Shown in pieces: positions 21,010 through 32,573 of a stretch of 64,000 bases of DNA (position 1 is the stretch's first letter; each line of letters opens with the position of its first letter). The position numbers and the translations under genes are program-made. The stretch comes from Argyresthia goedartella (lineage: Eukaryota > Arthropoda > Insecta > Lepidoptera > Argyresthiidae), in contig OX463813.1 of assembly GCA_949825045.1 (NCBI GenBank), positions 992,001 through 1,056,000 on the forward strand, in the 5' to 3' direction. Under the pieces are notes generated by a model. The model made no database searches. It saw nothing but the letters and a program-made list of their open reading frames with translations, and was not told the DNA's origin.

Positions 21010-23160
21010 ATGGCCCTGATAACCACCGATGTCTCTTTTCTTAACATCTACTATGATCCTAATACCTATGCTAACGCTCTTGTAGGTGTGATAAAAACGG
21101 CTATTCTCAATAACTCTAAAACTACTGTAAATCCCTGTAAACATAGAATCTTAAAGCCCTGGATGACAACAGGTATTTTGAGATGTATTAGACTCAGAAA
21201 CCTAATGCAACTGAAACTTAGAAATTATACATCGAATATAACTCTAAAAATAACTTTTAAGCGTTTCCGTAACTTCTGCATCAATCAAATTCAAAAAGTA
21301 AAAAGACAATACAATATAAATAAAATAAATGACTCAATAAAACAACCAAGAAAACTCTGGACTGCCATAAATGAAATAGCCCAATTCAAACCCCCAAAAT
21401 CAACCAACGGTGACCTATTAAACATTGCACCAACACCCTTGGCCTCTGTGAACAGTATTAACCATTTTTTTGTTAATATTGGGCAGGACCTCGCAAAGTC
21501 CATCATCAATACATCTAGCACAGTAATAACTAGTACATTTTCCTGTAATACAAACTTATCCTCTTTTGTTCTGTTGGACACTGACCCACAAGAGGTGAGC
21601 AATGTTATAATGAGCCTTGACTCGGACAGCGCCGAGGTTTGGGACGGTATTCCCACAAAATTTGTAAAGCTCTCGAAGGACTTTCTAGCTCCATTGATCA
21701 GTAACCTGACCAACCTCTGTTTCAACGCGGGAGTCTTCCCGATAGCACTTAAACGGTCTGTAGTGACGCCTGTTTTTAAAAGTGGTAACCGCTCAGATGT
21801 CAATAATTATAGACTAATCTCTGTTTTAACCTCGATATCTAAAATTATCGAGAAACTGACCAACAAGAGGCTGGTCAGCTACCTCAATAAATATAATATT
21901 ATCTCAAATTCCCCATAAGGCTTCAGAAAGGGACTCTCAACGCAAGATGCTATCACAATACTAGTAAATACCATAGCAAGAGAGGTAGACAGGAGCCAGA
22001 AGTGTCTGACAGTCTTTTTAGACCTTAAAAAGGCCTTTGACACCGTGTCTGTCCCCATTCTCATTAACAAGCTGGAGAATATTGGTATTCGTGGTACTGC
22101 TCTGTCCCTATTTGAAAGCTACCTACACGACCGAACACAAAAGGTAAAAATTGAAAAACTTATTAGTGAGGTAGAATCTGTCACCTTTGGTGTCCCGCAG
22201 GGGAGTGTCCTCGGCCCGACGCTCTTCCTAATATACATAAACGATCTATGTAACCTGGGGGGGGGGGGGGGATCTTCTCCTATGCAGATGATACTGCAAT
22301 ATTTTTCTCGGGGGAATCATGGGATACGGTACATAAAGTTGCTGAACTAGGACTGGTTAGGGTTGCCAACTGGTTAAATGAAAATCTTTTGTCATTAAAT
22401 GTTCAAAAAACAAAGTACATTTGTTTTGGGGCCTACATAAATTCATAAATTCCCAGCCTAACGACAATTTCTGTTTAAAGATACATAGCTGCGCGGATCC
22501 TGGAAACCTAGGTTGTGACTGCCCACATATACAGAAGGTTGAGAATATCAGGTACCTGGGAGTCATAGTAGATCAACGGTTAAGCTGGTAAGGCCATAAC
22601 TGAGCTGATTATGAACAGAGTACGTAAGCTGATATGGATCTTCAAATCACTCAGATTCGTTATGAATAAGGAACTCCTAAATAAAACATACATAGCATTG
22701 ATTCAATCAGTGATTAGCTACTGCATACCAGTCTGGGGGGGGGGGGGGGACAGCAAAAACCAAATTTATGGATGTGGAAAGAGCCCAGAGGTCTATCGTA
22801 AAGGTTATGTACAGTCTACCTCGCAGGTTTACTACACAATCCCTATATGAGACTAGTCACCTCCTGTCAGTTAGAAAACTATACATTCTTAACTTAATCC
22901 TGTCTTGCCACAAATCTCTGGTGTATGACCAGTCTATAAATACCAAAAGACGAAACGACAAAGTTGCCCCATCGCAGACAGTTCGCACAGTCTTCGCTGA
23001 ACGACAATATGCCTGTCAATCAGCCTTTATATATAACAAAGTAAACAGAATTTTATGCATATACCACCTTCAGCTACATACTTGTAAAGAGACTGTAACT
23101 AAATGGCTAAATACACTTAACTATGAGGAAGTTGAACACCTTCTTCAAATACCTTCTTAA
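21010..23160 (+). pseudogene. LINE B ORF2: reverse transcriptase, broken
   Basis: The longest stretch is 21010-21918. RT motifs in order: [96 protein letters not shown], and the active site [10 protein letters not shown] near 22284 in a shifted frame. The C-terminal domain (DVERAQRSIVKVMYSL to LLQIPS) ends at 23160. Breaks: an internal stop at 21916, frameshifts at two 15-base G runs (22257-22271 and 22735-22749), and stops near 22446 and 22590. Confidence 0.87.
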
Positions 23161-23397
23161 ACGATGATTAACTAAGATAAGTACTTACCAAACCCCTTTA
23201 CATACTGCATTCTCACAAGCACTACCTACGAGTATAATAATAGACCCCAAGGTTTGTACAACCGCAGGGCGTTGGTAGGTTTAACTGTTACCATATGTGG
23301 ATGTTTACAAACCCTATCCCAAGGTTCATTATAATGCAACCGTAGGGCATAGGAACAATTACTATCACGCATAGGTACACAAAACACACAAACATAT

Positions 23398-23475
23398 ACC
23401 TCACTCAAGCACACACACAACACACACAAACACAACACACACACACACACAACACACACACATACACAAAACACA
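23398..23475. repeat. CA-rich microsatellite in LINE B 3' UTR
   Basis: An imperfect (CA)n tract with AACACACACA interruptions, just before the LINE B 3' end. Confidence 0.85.
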
Positions 23476-23660
23476 TATACCCTTATCTGTCCATATTTAA
23501 GAAAAGTAAAAATGCTTACCTTTAACTGTACGCTAGAATCTTAGGAGAAGTTGCGAGTCATTCCCAACACAAGTATTATTATTACTTACTGGGAAGTGTT
23601 GTTATATGCTATGTTAACAGTTTCTATGAAATAAAACAACTTTTATTATTTATTATTATT

Positions 23661-23783
23661 TACCTCTGGAGATTTTGAAATTGCCGTTTGAGCAATTAAA
23701 AAAGCATGTTAAAGCGACTTTGTCGAAAAAGGGATATTACAATGTTCGAGATTACTTAAATGTAATAAAGTACTTTGACTTTT
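23661..23783 (+). other. 3' end of LINE A2
   Basis: Continues the LINE A2 C-terminus (LEILKLPFEQLKKHVKA) after LINE B, then passes directly into TAATAAAGTACTTTGAC. About 250 bp of 3' UTR seen in A1 is missing. Confidence 0.8.
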
Positions 23784-24180
23784 TAACTTACCGAATTCGA
23801 TGCAAAGATTAATTATGTAGCTCATCACCTTGCTTATAGTAAATACAACATATTTTAAAACTTTGTGTTTCTCAAGGTCATAGTTATACATGTAATGTCA
23901 TTAGGATTGGTTGTATTTAAATATATTGAATTTGGCTTATTATAGGTCAAAGTTACATGAATATTAGTAAAATTATTTAATGGTTCTGGTATCGTGAAAT
24001 GGGCATTGAATGCCTTTGCTATATTAGTCGGGTTTTTTATTACTTTCCATGTTTTTCAATTTCTCAATTTGTTCTCGTGGGTGATTTGACTTTGAGCTGT
24101 TAATTATATTCCATGTCGCTTTTGATTTGTTTTGTGATGATTATATCACCCTGAGAATGAAAACGAGACATCTAAAAAAA
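23784..24180 (-). pseudogene. LINE F fragment upstream of the RT core
   Basis: The minus strand, across frameshifts, reads KSKATWNIINSSKSNHPREQ, PTNIAKAFNAHFT and ISKVMSYIINLCIEFGK. The last motif normally continues directly into the segment found at 13802 (YPNALKTSIIKPLFKK), so LINE A2 was inserted at this junction. No intact frame remains. Confidence 0.65.
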
Positions 24181-24439
24181 TCGTGAAAATTAGTAAGAAA
24201 TGTAGAATTTTCTACATTGGACCACTGTCAGAGAAGAAGGGCGTAGAAACTCCCACAGATTGATTTTTAGATCTCTTTTAAAAATTGGTTGTGCTTAACT
24301 AATACAAATATGAAAAATTTAATTGTTATGATTAATAAGCAGGAATAAATAATTACAAAACTATTAACAGCAAGGTCTGTGTTGAGCCAGATTAACCCCA
24401 TACAGTCCTGTCATTTAAGTAATCTTGAAAATTGTAATA

Positions 24440-24797
24440 TCACTTTTTCGACAAAGTCGCTTTAACATGCTTTTTAAATTGCTCAAATGGCAATTTCAAA
24501 ATCTCCAGAGGTATCCTATTGTAGTAGAGAATGCACTGACCCTTGAAAGAATTGCTAACCTTCGCGAGTCTAAAACGGGGCGCACATAGTCTGTGATTAT
24601 TTCTTAGGTTAACATTACAGCTATCGCTAAGTTTGGAAAATGTTGTGAGGTTCTTACGTACATACATTATATTTTCGAAAATAAATTGACTAGCTACTGT
24701 TAGTATGTCAATTTCTTTAAAAAGCTCTCTTAAGGAGTCTGTTCGTTTTAAATTATAAATTGCTCGAATAGCTCTTTTCTTTAAAATAAAAATAGTT
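24440..24797 (-). pseudogene. LINE A3 ORF2 C-terminal part
   Basis: Reads TIFILKKRAIRAIYNLKR to FKKHVKATLSKK in one frame, then stops early at 24440; the other copies run about 12 codons further, to the end VWG. A stop replaces that end through a frameshift. Upstream it joins the ATT-rich end of LINE C. Confidence 0.85.
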
Positions 24798-25972
24798 TTA
24801 ATAATAATAAATAAATAATAATAATCATGTTTACTCAATAAAATTGCTACAGTTTTGTCATACATTGGTACAATATAAGAGTCGTTACTCCCCAAAGTAT
24901 AGTTTCCCCTGTGTTTTGGGATAAGTAACATACGCTCCTCCCTACTTATATGCAACAATATTGTCTAACAAAAAAGAAAAATGTTCTGTAATTTAATAAT
25001 GTACATACAGTTCAAATATTTGACTTAATTTAAATTTATAGTAACATTTAAAGTTATAAAGTTAAGGATCTTATATAATAGTTAAAAGTTAATTTGATAA
25101 AATGGGATTATTTTTACATATGTGACACAAAACTTACTTGAAAAGGCATCTAATCGCTATTGGAGTGTTTGTAGTGTGAGTTATGAAAGAGAAGTTGATA
25201 AGTGTAATGCATGTATGTAGAGTGTAGTGTGTAATGAATGTTATAATGTATTTGATATACAATACCACCTACATGTTTACTAAGAAATTAATGAGAGATA
25301 TTAACTTAGGATAGTTATAAATTTCTCTGTTGCATCATAATTATTTAACCTCAACCAATTGTAAATAGTTATTTTGAATTCATATGTATTTTTTGAGTAA
25401 ATATCTTCAGATTGGCAGATTTTATTATACAAATGTGGGCCCAGAAATTTAAAAAATCGTTGCATAAAACTTGTTTTGCAAGAGATGGTTATGCATACTT
25501 TATCTTTGCGACGTTTTGATAGTGGTTTGTAATAAAGTGTTTGGTGTTGCTTTAGAAGGATACTCTGAATGAATAATTGTCTAACTGATAGGACTTCACA
25601 GTAATTATATAGTTCTTCCGTTGGAAATAATCTGGGTTTAAAGGTACACACCTTTAGGATTGCACGTTGAGCACGTTCTAAGGTAATAAGAATAGATTTA
25701 TTTGCTCCTCCACAGCATGATATGCAATAGCGTAAGAGGGATTCGCATAGAGCATAATAAATATTTTTAAGAACAGAGGCTTTAGTGATATGTCGTAGAT
25801 TTTTAAATATATATATCAATTTTCGAACTTTAGCACTTAAAGTTACTATATGTGTATCAAAATTTAAATTTTCATCTAGAATTATGCCAAGATATTTTAT
25901 AGTTGAGGTTCTCTCTAATGGTTTGCAAGTGCAAAGATTTACATCAGTACAACCATGTGAGGTAATTTAGAT
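24798..25972 (-). mobile_element. LINE C (CR1/jockey-type) 3' fragment inserted in LINE A3
   Basis: A 5'-truncated minus-strand LINE ending at the left in an ATT/TAA-rich microsatellite (24798-24830), like LINE B. It contains about 500 bp of 3' UTR and the RT C-terminal domain. A few LINE A bases at the insertion point are lost, and no clear target duplication is seen. Confidence 0.78.
25301..25965 (-). pseudogene. LINE C reverse transcriptase, C-terminal part
   Basis: An open frame runs from about 25965 to a stop at 25301. It shows the LINE thumb and connection motifs STIKYLGIILDENLNFDTHI, KLIYIFKNLRHIT and LERAQRAILKVCTF. It ends NYDATEKFITILS. No RT active site is included because the element is 5'-truncated. 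It resembles LINE B in layout but is clearly different in sequence. Confidence 0.8.
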
Positions 25973-25975
25973 AAT

Positions 25976-27227
25976 AATAACCGCTGCTTTCCCCCACAAC
26001 AAGATACCATAGGACATCACACTATGAAAGTAACTAAAATATACTAGCCTAGATGTAGCCACATCCGTGCTTTGTCTGATGTTCCTAACAGCGTAAGCCG
26101 CAGAACTTAATTTACCAGCCAATTTATCTATGTGGGGTCCCCACTGCAATTTGCTATCAATGGTTATTCCAAGAAACTTCGTATCATTTACTAATTCCAA
26201 CGTGCTGTGTTCTAACACTAAACTGGTCTCAACTTGCCTGACATATGGAAGTGAGAATTGGATACACTTGGTTTTACTAGCGTTTAACAATAAATTATTA
26301 ACTGTGAACCAATTCAAGGTTAAAGACAATACACCATTAACATCATCAAAATCTCCTTTTTGTCTTTCAATTTTGAAGACCATTGAAGTATCATGAGTTA
26401 TGTCAGTTAATTTCTCCACCATGAAACGCCTTCGACAGGTCGCAAAAAACTCCGATTGCATCCTGTGCGGCCTCCCATGCAGAATAAATATGAGATATAA
26501 GGGTAATACCTGCATCCGTAGTCGATTTACCCCTAGTGAAAGCATATTGTTTAGCGTGGAGTTGTTTTGTACGGTTGAAGTGCGAGAGCATTTGATTGAG
26601 TATAATCTTGTTAAATATTTTACTTAGTGTTGGAAGAACAGATATTGGTCTGAAATTTGAAGGATCGCCCTTATCTCCTGACTTGAACAGAGGTATCAGT
26701 TTACTGTGTTTCATGAGGTCTGGAAAAGCCCCATCGTCAACACATTTATTGAATATTTAAGCTAAGTGTGGGGCTATAACTAGAATTCCTGAACCAATGA
26801 CTTTGACTGATATACCCCACAGGTCTTCCGTATTTTTTAAGTTAAGTAATTTAAACGTTTTGACAATGTCCTGGGGATATACATGATGAAATTTTAAATA
26901 TACATTACTGACGCTAGTGTTATTTTTTAATAAAGTCTCTGCTTCATATGGAGATGAATTTAGACGGTCTGTTGTGAGTACGGGTACATTGGTGAAGAAT
27001 GTTTCAAAAGCTCGAGCAACATCAGCGTTGGATTTAACAACATCATCACCTATCTTTAGGCAGAAATCATTGTCCCTAGGTATAACTTTGCCAGTTTCGC
27101 GCTTTATTATTTGCCAAACTGTTTTCATTCTATTATTTGAATTTTGAATTTTTCTATGAATGTGTAAAGTTTTTGCAGTTCCACAAACCAACATGAAAGA
27201 TTTGGAATATTTTTTAACATTCTTCAC
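25976..27227 (-). pseudogene. LINE A3 ORF2 linker and reverse transcriptase, internally deleted
   Basis: Linker (26757-27227: NRMKTVWQIIKRETGKVIP), then RT motifs (MKHSKLIPLFKSGDKGDP, FARGKS-like AFTRGKSTTDAG). The sequence jumps from DLSKAF directly to MVEKLTDI near 26420, so the segment holding QGSILGPFLFLVYIND is deleted, and the FADD box is also damaged (THDTSMVF). A stop near 26757 separates the linker from the RT. It ends at GILLWGKAA next to LINE C. Confidence 0.85.
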
Positions 27228-27852
27228 TTCACATCACTAACTCTAATCGCTAATAATAATAACTTATTGACATACGACCTTGTGTTTACAATAGGTAGGT
27301 ATACATTAAAAGCTTTTATTTAACTTGCAATGCATGTTGTCCTATGTAGGTATGTTTGGTCGGGTGGAATCTTGCAACTTAGTTTTCAAGCAGATATTTT
27401 TTTTAACCGATTGAGCTGTAATTTTGCATTAATATAAACTCGGGTAACAGTCCCAGTAGGTAACTATAACTACCTGTAGCGTCCTATAACACCAGAGTAT
27501 TTTTTTTTCAGTGATTTTCTTTGTGATCACCTGTAAGTAGGTAGGTACTTGTTTTACCGTGCAGCGAGCGACGAGCGACGACGCAACAAATCCGCACCGC
27601 AACCCGCAAGCGCGCTAAGCGACAACCCTAGCCGTTTGAGCAAGAGTAGATAGTTATCATGCGAACAGGGGCCTAGTGAACTTACTATTTCTTATTTATA
27701 CTATGGTTCAGGCGTAGGGTGACGCAAAACGAATTGAGTCTCTTTAATTCTCGTTCAACGGTAAGTTCTTCTTGACTTATTTAGTATTAAAGTGCCACAT
27801 TTAGACATCAAATCTTTTTCATTCCGACTATACTCGTTATTCTTGTGACATA
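27228..27852. other. Non-coding spacer before BEL-2
   Basis: No reading frame or element recognised. It includes a short GC-rich stretch (27555-27630, GCGAGCGACGAGCGACGACG) in otherwise AT-rich DNA. Probably older decayed repeats. Confidence 0.4.
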
Positions 27853-27857
27853 ATTGG

Positions 27858-28084
27858 TGTAAAGTACACCATGACTGGCTTCCACCTGAAATAGAAAATA
27901 CTTGTAATAAATAAATAATTATAGATATAGGTACTTACCTGGTATGTTAACCCGCTACTGCCGTGTGTCTGCAACATTATGTAAATGTGTGAATAAACGC
28001 TCGTGTACGGGCACGAGTCTATGTGTTTATTGCCTAGCTAGCTTTGCCTAGTTACCTGTCCTGCGCCTGCTTCTGTCAGCTACA
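27858..28084 (+). repeat. BEL-2 5' LTR
   Basis: 227 bp, TGTAAAGTACACC...CTGTCAGCTACA. Compared with the 3' LTR it has roughly ten differences and lacks about 94 bp after TAGCTAGCTTTG. It contains AATAAACG-type motifs. Confidence 0.92.
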
Positions 28085-28086
28085 TT

Positions 28087-28104
28087 TGGTCCTTAGAGCC
28101 GGAT
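28087..28104 (+). promoter_or_regulatory. BEL-2 primer-binding site, tRNA-Tyr type
   Basis: TGGTCCTTAGAGCCGGAT lies two bases after the 5' LTR. It is complementary, with one mismatch, to the 3' end of insect tRNA-Tyr as I know it (ending GGCTCGAAGGA plus CCA). This is where minus-strand DNA synthesis would start. Confidence 0.75.
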
Positions 28105-28136
28105 CAAAAAGGAATTCGGATAAAACAGCGAACGAA

Positions 28137-29629
28137 ATGTTCAGCACACCGCCACGGCACGCTAAGGCTACATCTCGCAGTGAGCGCGCTCACGTTCGTG
28201 AAAAGTTGAAACATTCCATGGCAAACGTTAGTGAAGAGCTTTCAGCGAAAACATGCCCTCCGGCAGGGAAACTCACGGATTAAAAACCACTGGATACCAA
28301 TTTCCTATAGAAAGAGGAAGTTACAAAAAAAGAGGGTATCTCAAAAACCGTGCTCGACGAGCGCCTCATTTCCCTCGGCCTTGACCTCCGGATCTGACCG
28401 TTCCTCGAGAAAAAGTCGCTATAGTGATAACCAATCAATGCAAGCAGCATCACAGAAAGTGGAACAATGGCTTGAAAACAGTGTACAGGAACCGGTCGTT
28501 GACCATCCCGTTCATGAACCTGCCTCAGCGCCAACCGACCTAGCCAATTCAAATGATTTTTTGCAACTGTCGCACGCGATTGCCGACCTTGCCACCGCGA
28601 CAAAGAGCGCAAATACGAACTTCATGTCAAGATTAGCCACATCCAAGGACCTGCCCCCATTCCACGGCGACCCACTCGAGTGGTTGCAGTTTAAAAGAAG
28701 CTACGACGACCCAACAAAATTGTGTAATTACAGTTATAGTGAAAACATCGCAAGACTGAACAGATGCCTCCGCGGTGAAGCCAGGGAAGCAGCTTCGTCG
28801 CTGCTCATGAGTGACACTACTCCAAGCACTCGAGCTACGTTTTGGACGTCCTGAATTAATTATCTTCAAGCAGGCTTCACAATTTAGGAAACTGCCCTCC
28901 TTGCCACATAACTATCATAACGAGATCGTGAACTTCGCAGTTAAAGTGAAAAACTACGTCGCCGCCGTACAATCAATAAATCAAAACGACTATTTAAGAA
29001 GCCCAGATTTGCTCAACACCGTTTTATCGAAATGCCCAACTACACTTCTTAACAAATGGGCAGATTACATTTACGACAATAACAACGGCGAGAAGGCAAA
29101 TCTACAATATTTTTCCGAATTTCTACACAAAGAAGCATTGAAAATCGCCATAGCTGGAATAAGCCACATTCACGCGCAACCTGAAAATAAGCCGAAAATC
29201 GAAGAACGAAGAGTTTATTCACACGCAGTTTTGAACAACGACAATAATAACGACGCAAAATGTAAATTCTGTCGCACACATGTTCACTCGATTTCTAACT
29301 GCACGAAATTCAAACGCGCGCTGCTTAAGGATAAGTGGCGATTTATTAAAATACACAGAATGTGTCATAAGTGTTTATTAGTGGGGCACGGGAAAGAAAC
29401 CTGCCCGGCCTCGCCGTGCGATATCGACGAGTGCGGCCTACCTCACCATCGCTTACTACACTGGCCCCATAAAGTAGCTTCACTTTCCAGCAGCGACGCT
29501 GTGAATGCAGAATCTAGTGCTACCCAATTAACGACAACAAGCAGCAATGAACCTACCAACGACAGTGAAACTGTGACAAACACTATAGCCGCCCGAAACA
29601 GTCCTAGTGTAATGCTAAAAACAGTATAA
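28137..29629 (+). pseudogene. gag: BEL-2 Gag, broken
   Basis: Starts MFSTPPRHAKATSRSERAHV at 28137, shifts frame near 28260, then reads a long stretch with the DUF1759-type core (LATSKDLPPFHGDPLEWLQF near 28640). Another shift near 28830 leads to the C-terminal part with zinc knuckles (CKFCRTHVHSISNC, CHKCLLVGHGKETC) near 29270-29430. It ends in a UAA at 29627-29629, about 25 codons before the protease active site. At least two frameshifts make it non-functional. Confidence 0.85.
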
Positions 29630-29645
29630 ATAACAGTATATACGC

Positions 29646-30092
29646 GTGAAAGTACATGGACCGAGTGGTATAATTACTACGTACGCTTTACTAGACGACG
29701 GTGCTACAGTCTCCCTCATGTTAGTTGATCTTGCGGACAGTATTAACTTACAAGGTCAGCCTGAAAGGTTACGTATGAGAGGCGCGTGGAACTCTGACAT
29801 CGTTTGTCAAAGTGAAATTGTGAAATTTAAACTGTCTAACACAAGAGACCAAATGTACGAAATGCGTGCGCGTAAAATTAGTGAACTAGACCTACCTACA
29901 CAAAAGTTATCTAAAGTGAACATAGAAGACTATGAACATTTACGAAAACTGAAAAATTATGTTACCTGTGCTGATATAAAACCCAAATTATTAATTGGAC
30001 AAGATAATTTCCATCTGATCAAGACTCTGAAGATGATTCATCGCAAGATAAACGAACCGTGTACTACCCTTGTAATGGTACACGATATTTGA
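29646..30092 (+). pseudogene. pol: BEL-2 protease (DUF1758-type), truncated
   Basis: Contains the aspartic protease signature YALLDDGATVSLM near 29683 and the usual downstream motif KPKLLIGQDNFHLIKT near 29985. It is in a different frame from Gag and breaks off just before the TLTPLGW motif, which reappears at 32580 beyond a 2.5-kb insertion. Confidence 0.82.
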
Positions 30093-32566
30093 TACTTCAT
30101 TTTGCGTGGCAGAGGGCTAGCCCATCGCCGCGCTGTATTTGAATACAAGAGTCGGTTCATATAACGTTTGGGGTTTTGAGTAGCTCAGGGTAAGTTAGCA
30201 AAAAACAATGAGCCGAGCGCGTGGGATGGTTCAAGGAAGGTTACAGGTCAGGTTTTTTTGTCGCATTCCTGCGAAATGTGTAGGGGTCAGAGCCGATTTG
30301 GCTGCGCGCTGAATAAATTATGAATAACTAAATAATGGAAGGTTATTATGGAACGATACGGAGAAAGCTATTATGTTGACTGCAAATATACAATTGCGTT
30401 TGTTTGGTAAGATTTGGCGAGTTTGACATCACGAGTCTGAATATCATTCTAGTGATCTTTGTCTAGCGCGCTAGCGGTCGGGAAGGCTTAAATTAATCAA
30501 ACCGCTTTTATAGCCAGCGATCGACAAATTCTGTGTATCGGCGATACCAAATGATTTGAGTGATAGCCAATGGTTGATTAGAAACTATGCGTACACACAA
30601 TTTGTAGAACGGCGGATCTGCATGGCATGGTTGAAATTAGACCCTGTGTAGTTAGTGATAAGAAGCTTCGCTTGGGCAGCGCGTGTTCGCAAAGGACGCC
30701 ATTTTTTTTCAGACATGTGGGGTCCATAAATACGATTGCGGGGGAAGGGAAGCCATTTGGCATGTTCGCGCGTGCGGATGCTTCACATCTTCCGCACATC
30801 GCCGAACTGGCGCCGCACCACGCGCGCCCGCCCGACGGCCGCCGCCTGCCACGCGACCTGGTTGCCTAGCCGGCGATCACCCACTGCACACCAGCGCCAC
30901 ATCAAGACCACCGCCCGCAGGGGCCATCCGATGACCTGTCCACAGGAGTGGACAGAGGCGATTCTTCGGGAAGAGGTCCGTCGACCTGACCCCGACTCCC
31001 CACGCCCCAGAAAGGGTGCGTAAGAAAATTATCAAGAAGAAGGGAAGCCATTCAGTTTCAGCGTTAAGCTACTGTGACAGTCGTCTTTCAGCAGTTCTAA
31101 ACAGTTTTGGTCTGCCGTTTTACGCATCAGAACTGGACGAATTGTGATTGCGTATTTCAGTGGATTTTCGTGAGTGTCTGAAGCGCCGAGATATACCTCG
31201 GTTCCTATCCTTTAAATCAACCTACCCCAAATTCCAAAACTATCCTTGGGTCGTTAGATAAGAACTTGTAGGTAATTGATCTGAGTCTGAGTCTGGGCTT
31301 GGAGCGACCCTAAATTCCTTTTTTCTTCACCATAGGGTTCCTGGATTGGCTTTCAGGATATTTGCAGGCTAATCCTCTCCTCATTTCTTTCGAGTAGTGA
31401 GTTTTGAAATTCCCACACACACAATCATTAAACATACAAGCACATTCAAATCAAACTCAACCATTTTCGAGTGGTGTCGATAATGGACGTGGTATAACAC
31501 TAGGATTTTGGACTAGGCTAGACAGGAGTTTAGTTGCGGCTAAACCTAGGTTGGCAGGGCATAGGGAGACTGTTTGATCGATGAGGTTCCGCGGATGGAA
31601 ATAACAAATTCAGAACAAAGTTAAACCGGTGTCAACATAGATAACCTATCCTGTTGATGTTTTGACATTTGAGTGTTGTCGGGGACGCGCGAAGAGATCA
31701 AATTACAGTCTAAAGTTCATTGTTTAGGACCGGGTAGATTGTTTTGCTTTGCCTTGGGTCAAATTTGGATTCAAGTTGCTTCTTTAAATTAAATATAAAT
31801 TTCGCTGGAGGTCTAATGTGTAGGCTGAGTCAAATATTTATGATTGGGCTTGGTCGAGGTCGTGCTGAGGTCAGTGGAATTCATAGATCGGTATTTATCG
31901 AACTATGCACTTCGCTATGGTGAGGGTTAGATCTCCTAAAGCGCTAATGACAACGTTTCGATAACATCCAGCTCAAATTGCGCAGAGTTGAAGGTTTCAA
32001 AACGTTACGGACCTTTTGAGGTAACCGCTAGTTCAAACCCATTTCGGAAAATCAAATCGCAATTGTGTAAACCGGTCTATTCGGATCGTTATTACCGTGA
32101 ACTAATTATATAATTGGAACCACCACAAGCCGCTACTAGCGAGCACATGAAATATCATTGAGTACTCACGTCGTAAAACTACGACGGATATCTATACGAT
32201 ATCCCAAACAAATATTATAAATTGTGGTCGGCCACTAAAAGAAGTTCCAAGCGCCCATATATACAAAAAATAAATGGTACCATCACACAAAATACAACAA
32301 CGATCGATCTGGCGCAATACACCGCTAACTGATGCGAAATACCGGCTTGCGAGCATATATGCTTTCTCTGTCTAACTTGAAACCGTAACTTCCTGAACCA
32401 ATTTTCCGTTCGACTATTGTACGCCTAACGAGCTTCTCAACGAACGAGAAATTCAGACTTATCATTCTTAACTTACAAATCTTACAGCTGAATCGGGACA
32501 TCTCATTTTGGGGTAGATAGAATAGACGATCATAGCTACTGATAGCGGTGGCTCGACCTTAGCCTT
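30078..32566. mobile_element. Unidentified 2.5-kb insertion in BEL-2 pol
   Basis: It separates the protease from the RT: the protease reading fails around 30078 and the BEL frame resumes near 32574 with YTLTPLGWCLH. TAATG occurs at both edges (30073-30077 and 32567-32571) and could be a 5-bp target duplication. Inside there is no convincing coding sequence; a GC-rich part (30750-31020) has several overlapping frames that I do not trust. No terminal repeats were found by eye. Confidence 0.55.
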
Positions 32567-32573
32567 TAATGCC

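Larger units (their letters stand above)
20946..23660 (+). mobile_element. LINE B (CR1/jockey-type), 5'-truncated, inserted in LINE A2
   Basis: Flanked by the 7-bp duplication TACCTCT (20939-20945 and 23661-23667). It lacks the endonuclease, starting just before the RT, and has a 3' UTR (23161-23660) that ends in an ATT-rich microsatellite after a CA-rich repeat. Removing it rejoins the LINE A2 coding sequence. Confidence 0.82.
13803..23783 (+). mobile_element. LINE A copy A2, interrupted by a DD82E transposon and LINE B
   Basis: LINE A in three blocks: 13803-17171, 19418-20945 and 23661-23783. The first gap is a DD82E element with TA duplication at its ends. The second is LINE B flanked by TACCTCT. 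Removing both leaves a continuous LINE A order: ORF1, ORF2, C-terminus, AATAAAG tail. The last block lacks most of the 3' UTR: coding sequence jumps straight to TAATAAAGTACTTTGAC. LINE F coding sequence flanks A2 on both sides. Confidence 0.82.
24219..27227 (-). mobile_element. LINE A copy A3, 5'-truncated and split by LINE C
   Basis: Minus-strand LINE A in two blocks: the C-terminus and 3' UTR (24219-24797) and the linker plus RT (25976-27227). LINE C lies between. The 3' tail is missing beyond the CCAATGTAG segment, the endonuclease and ORF1 are absent, and an internal deletion removes part of the RT. Confidence 0.85.

Noticed and set aside
23226..23474. Minus-strand Cys/Val-rich frame
   Set aside because: Translation of the CA microsatellite in the LINE B 3' UTR.
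30627..31023. Overlapping GC-rich frames of 73-95 codons on both strands
   Set aside because: Several frames are open at once, which reflects base composition; no domain or conserved motif, and the region is an unidentified insertion.
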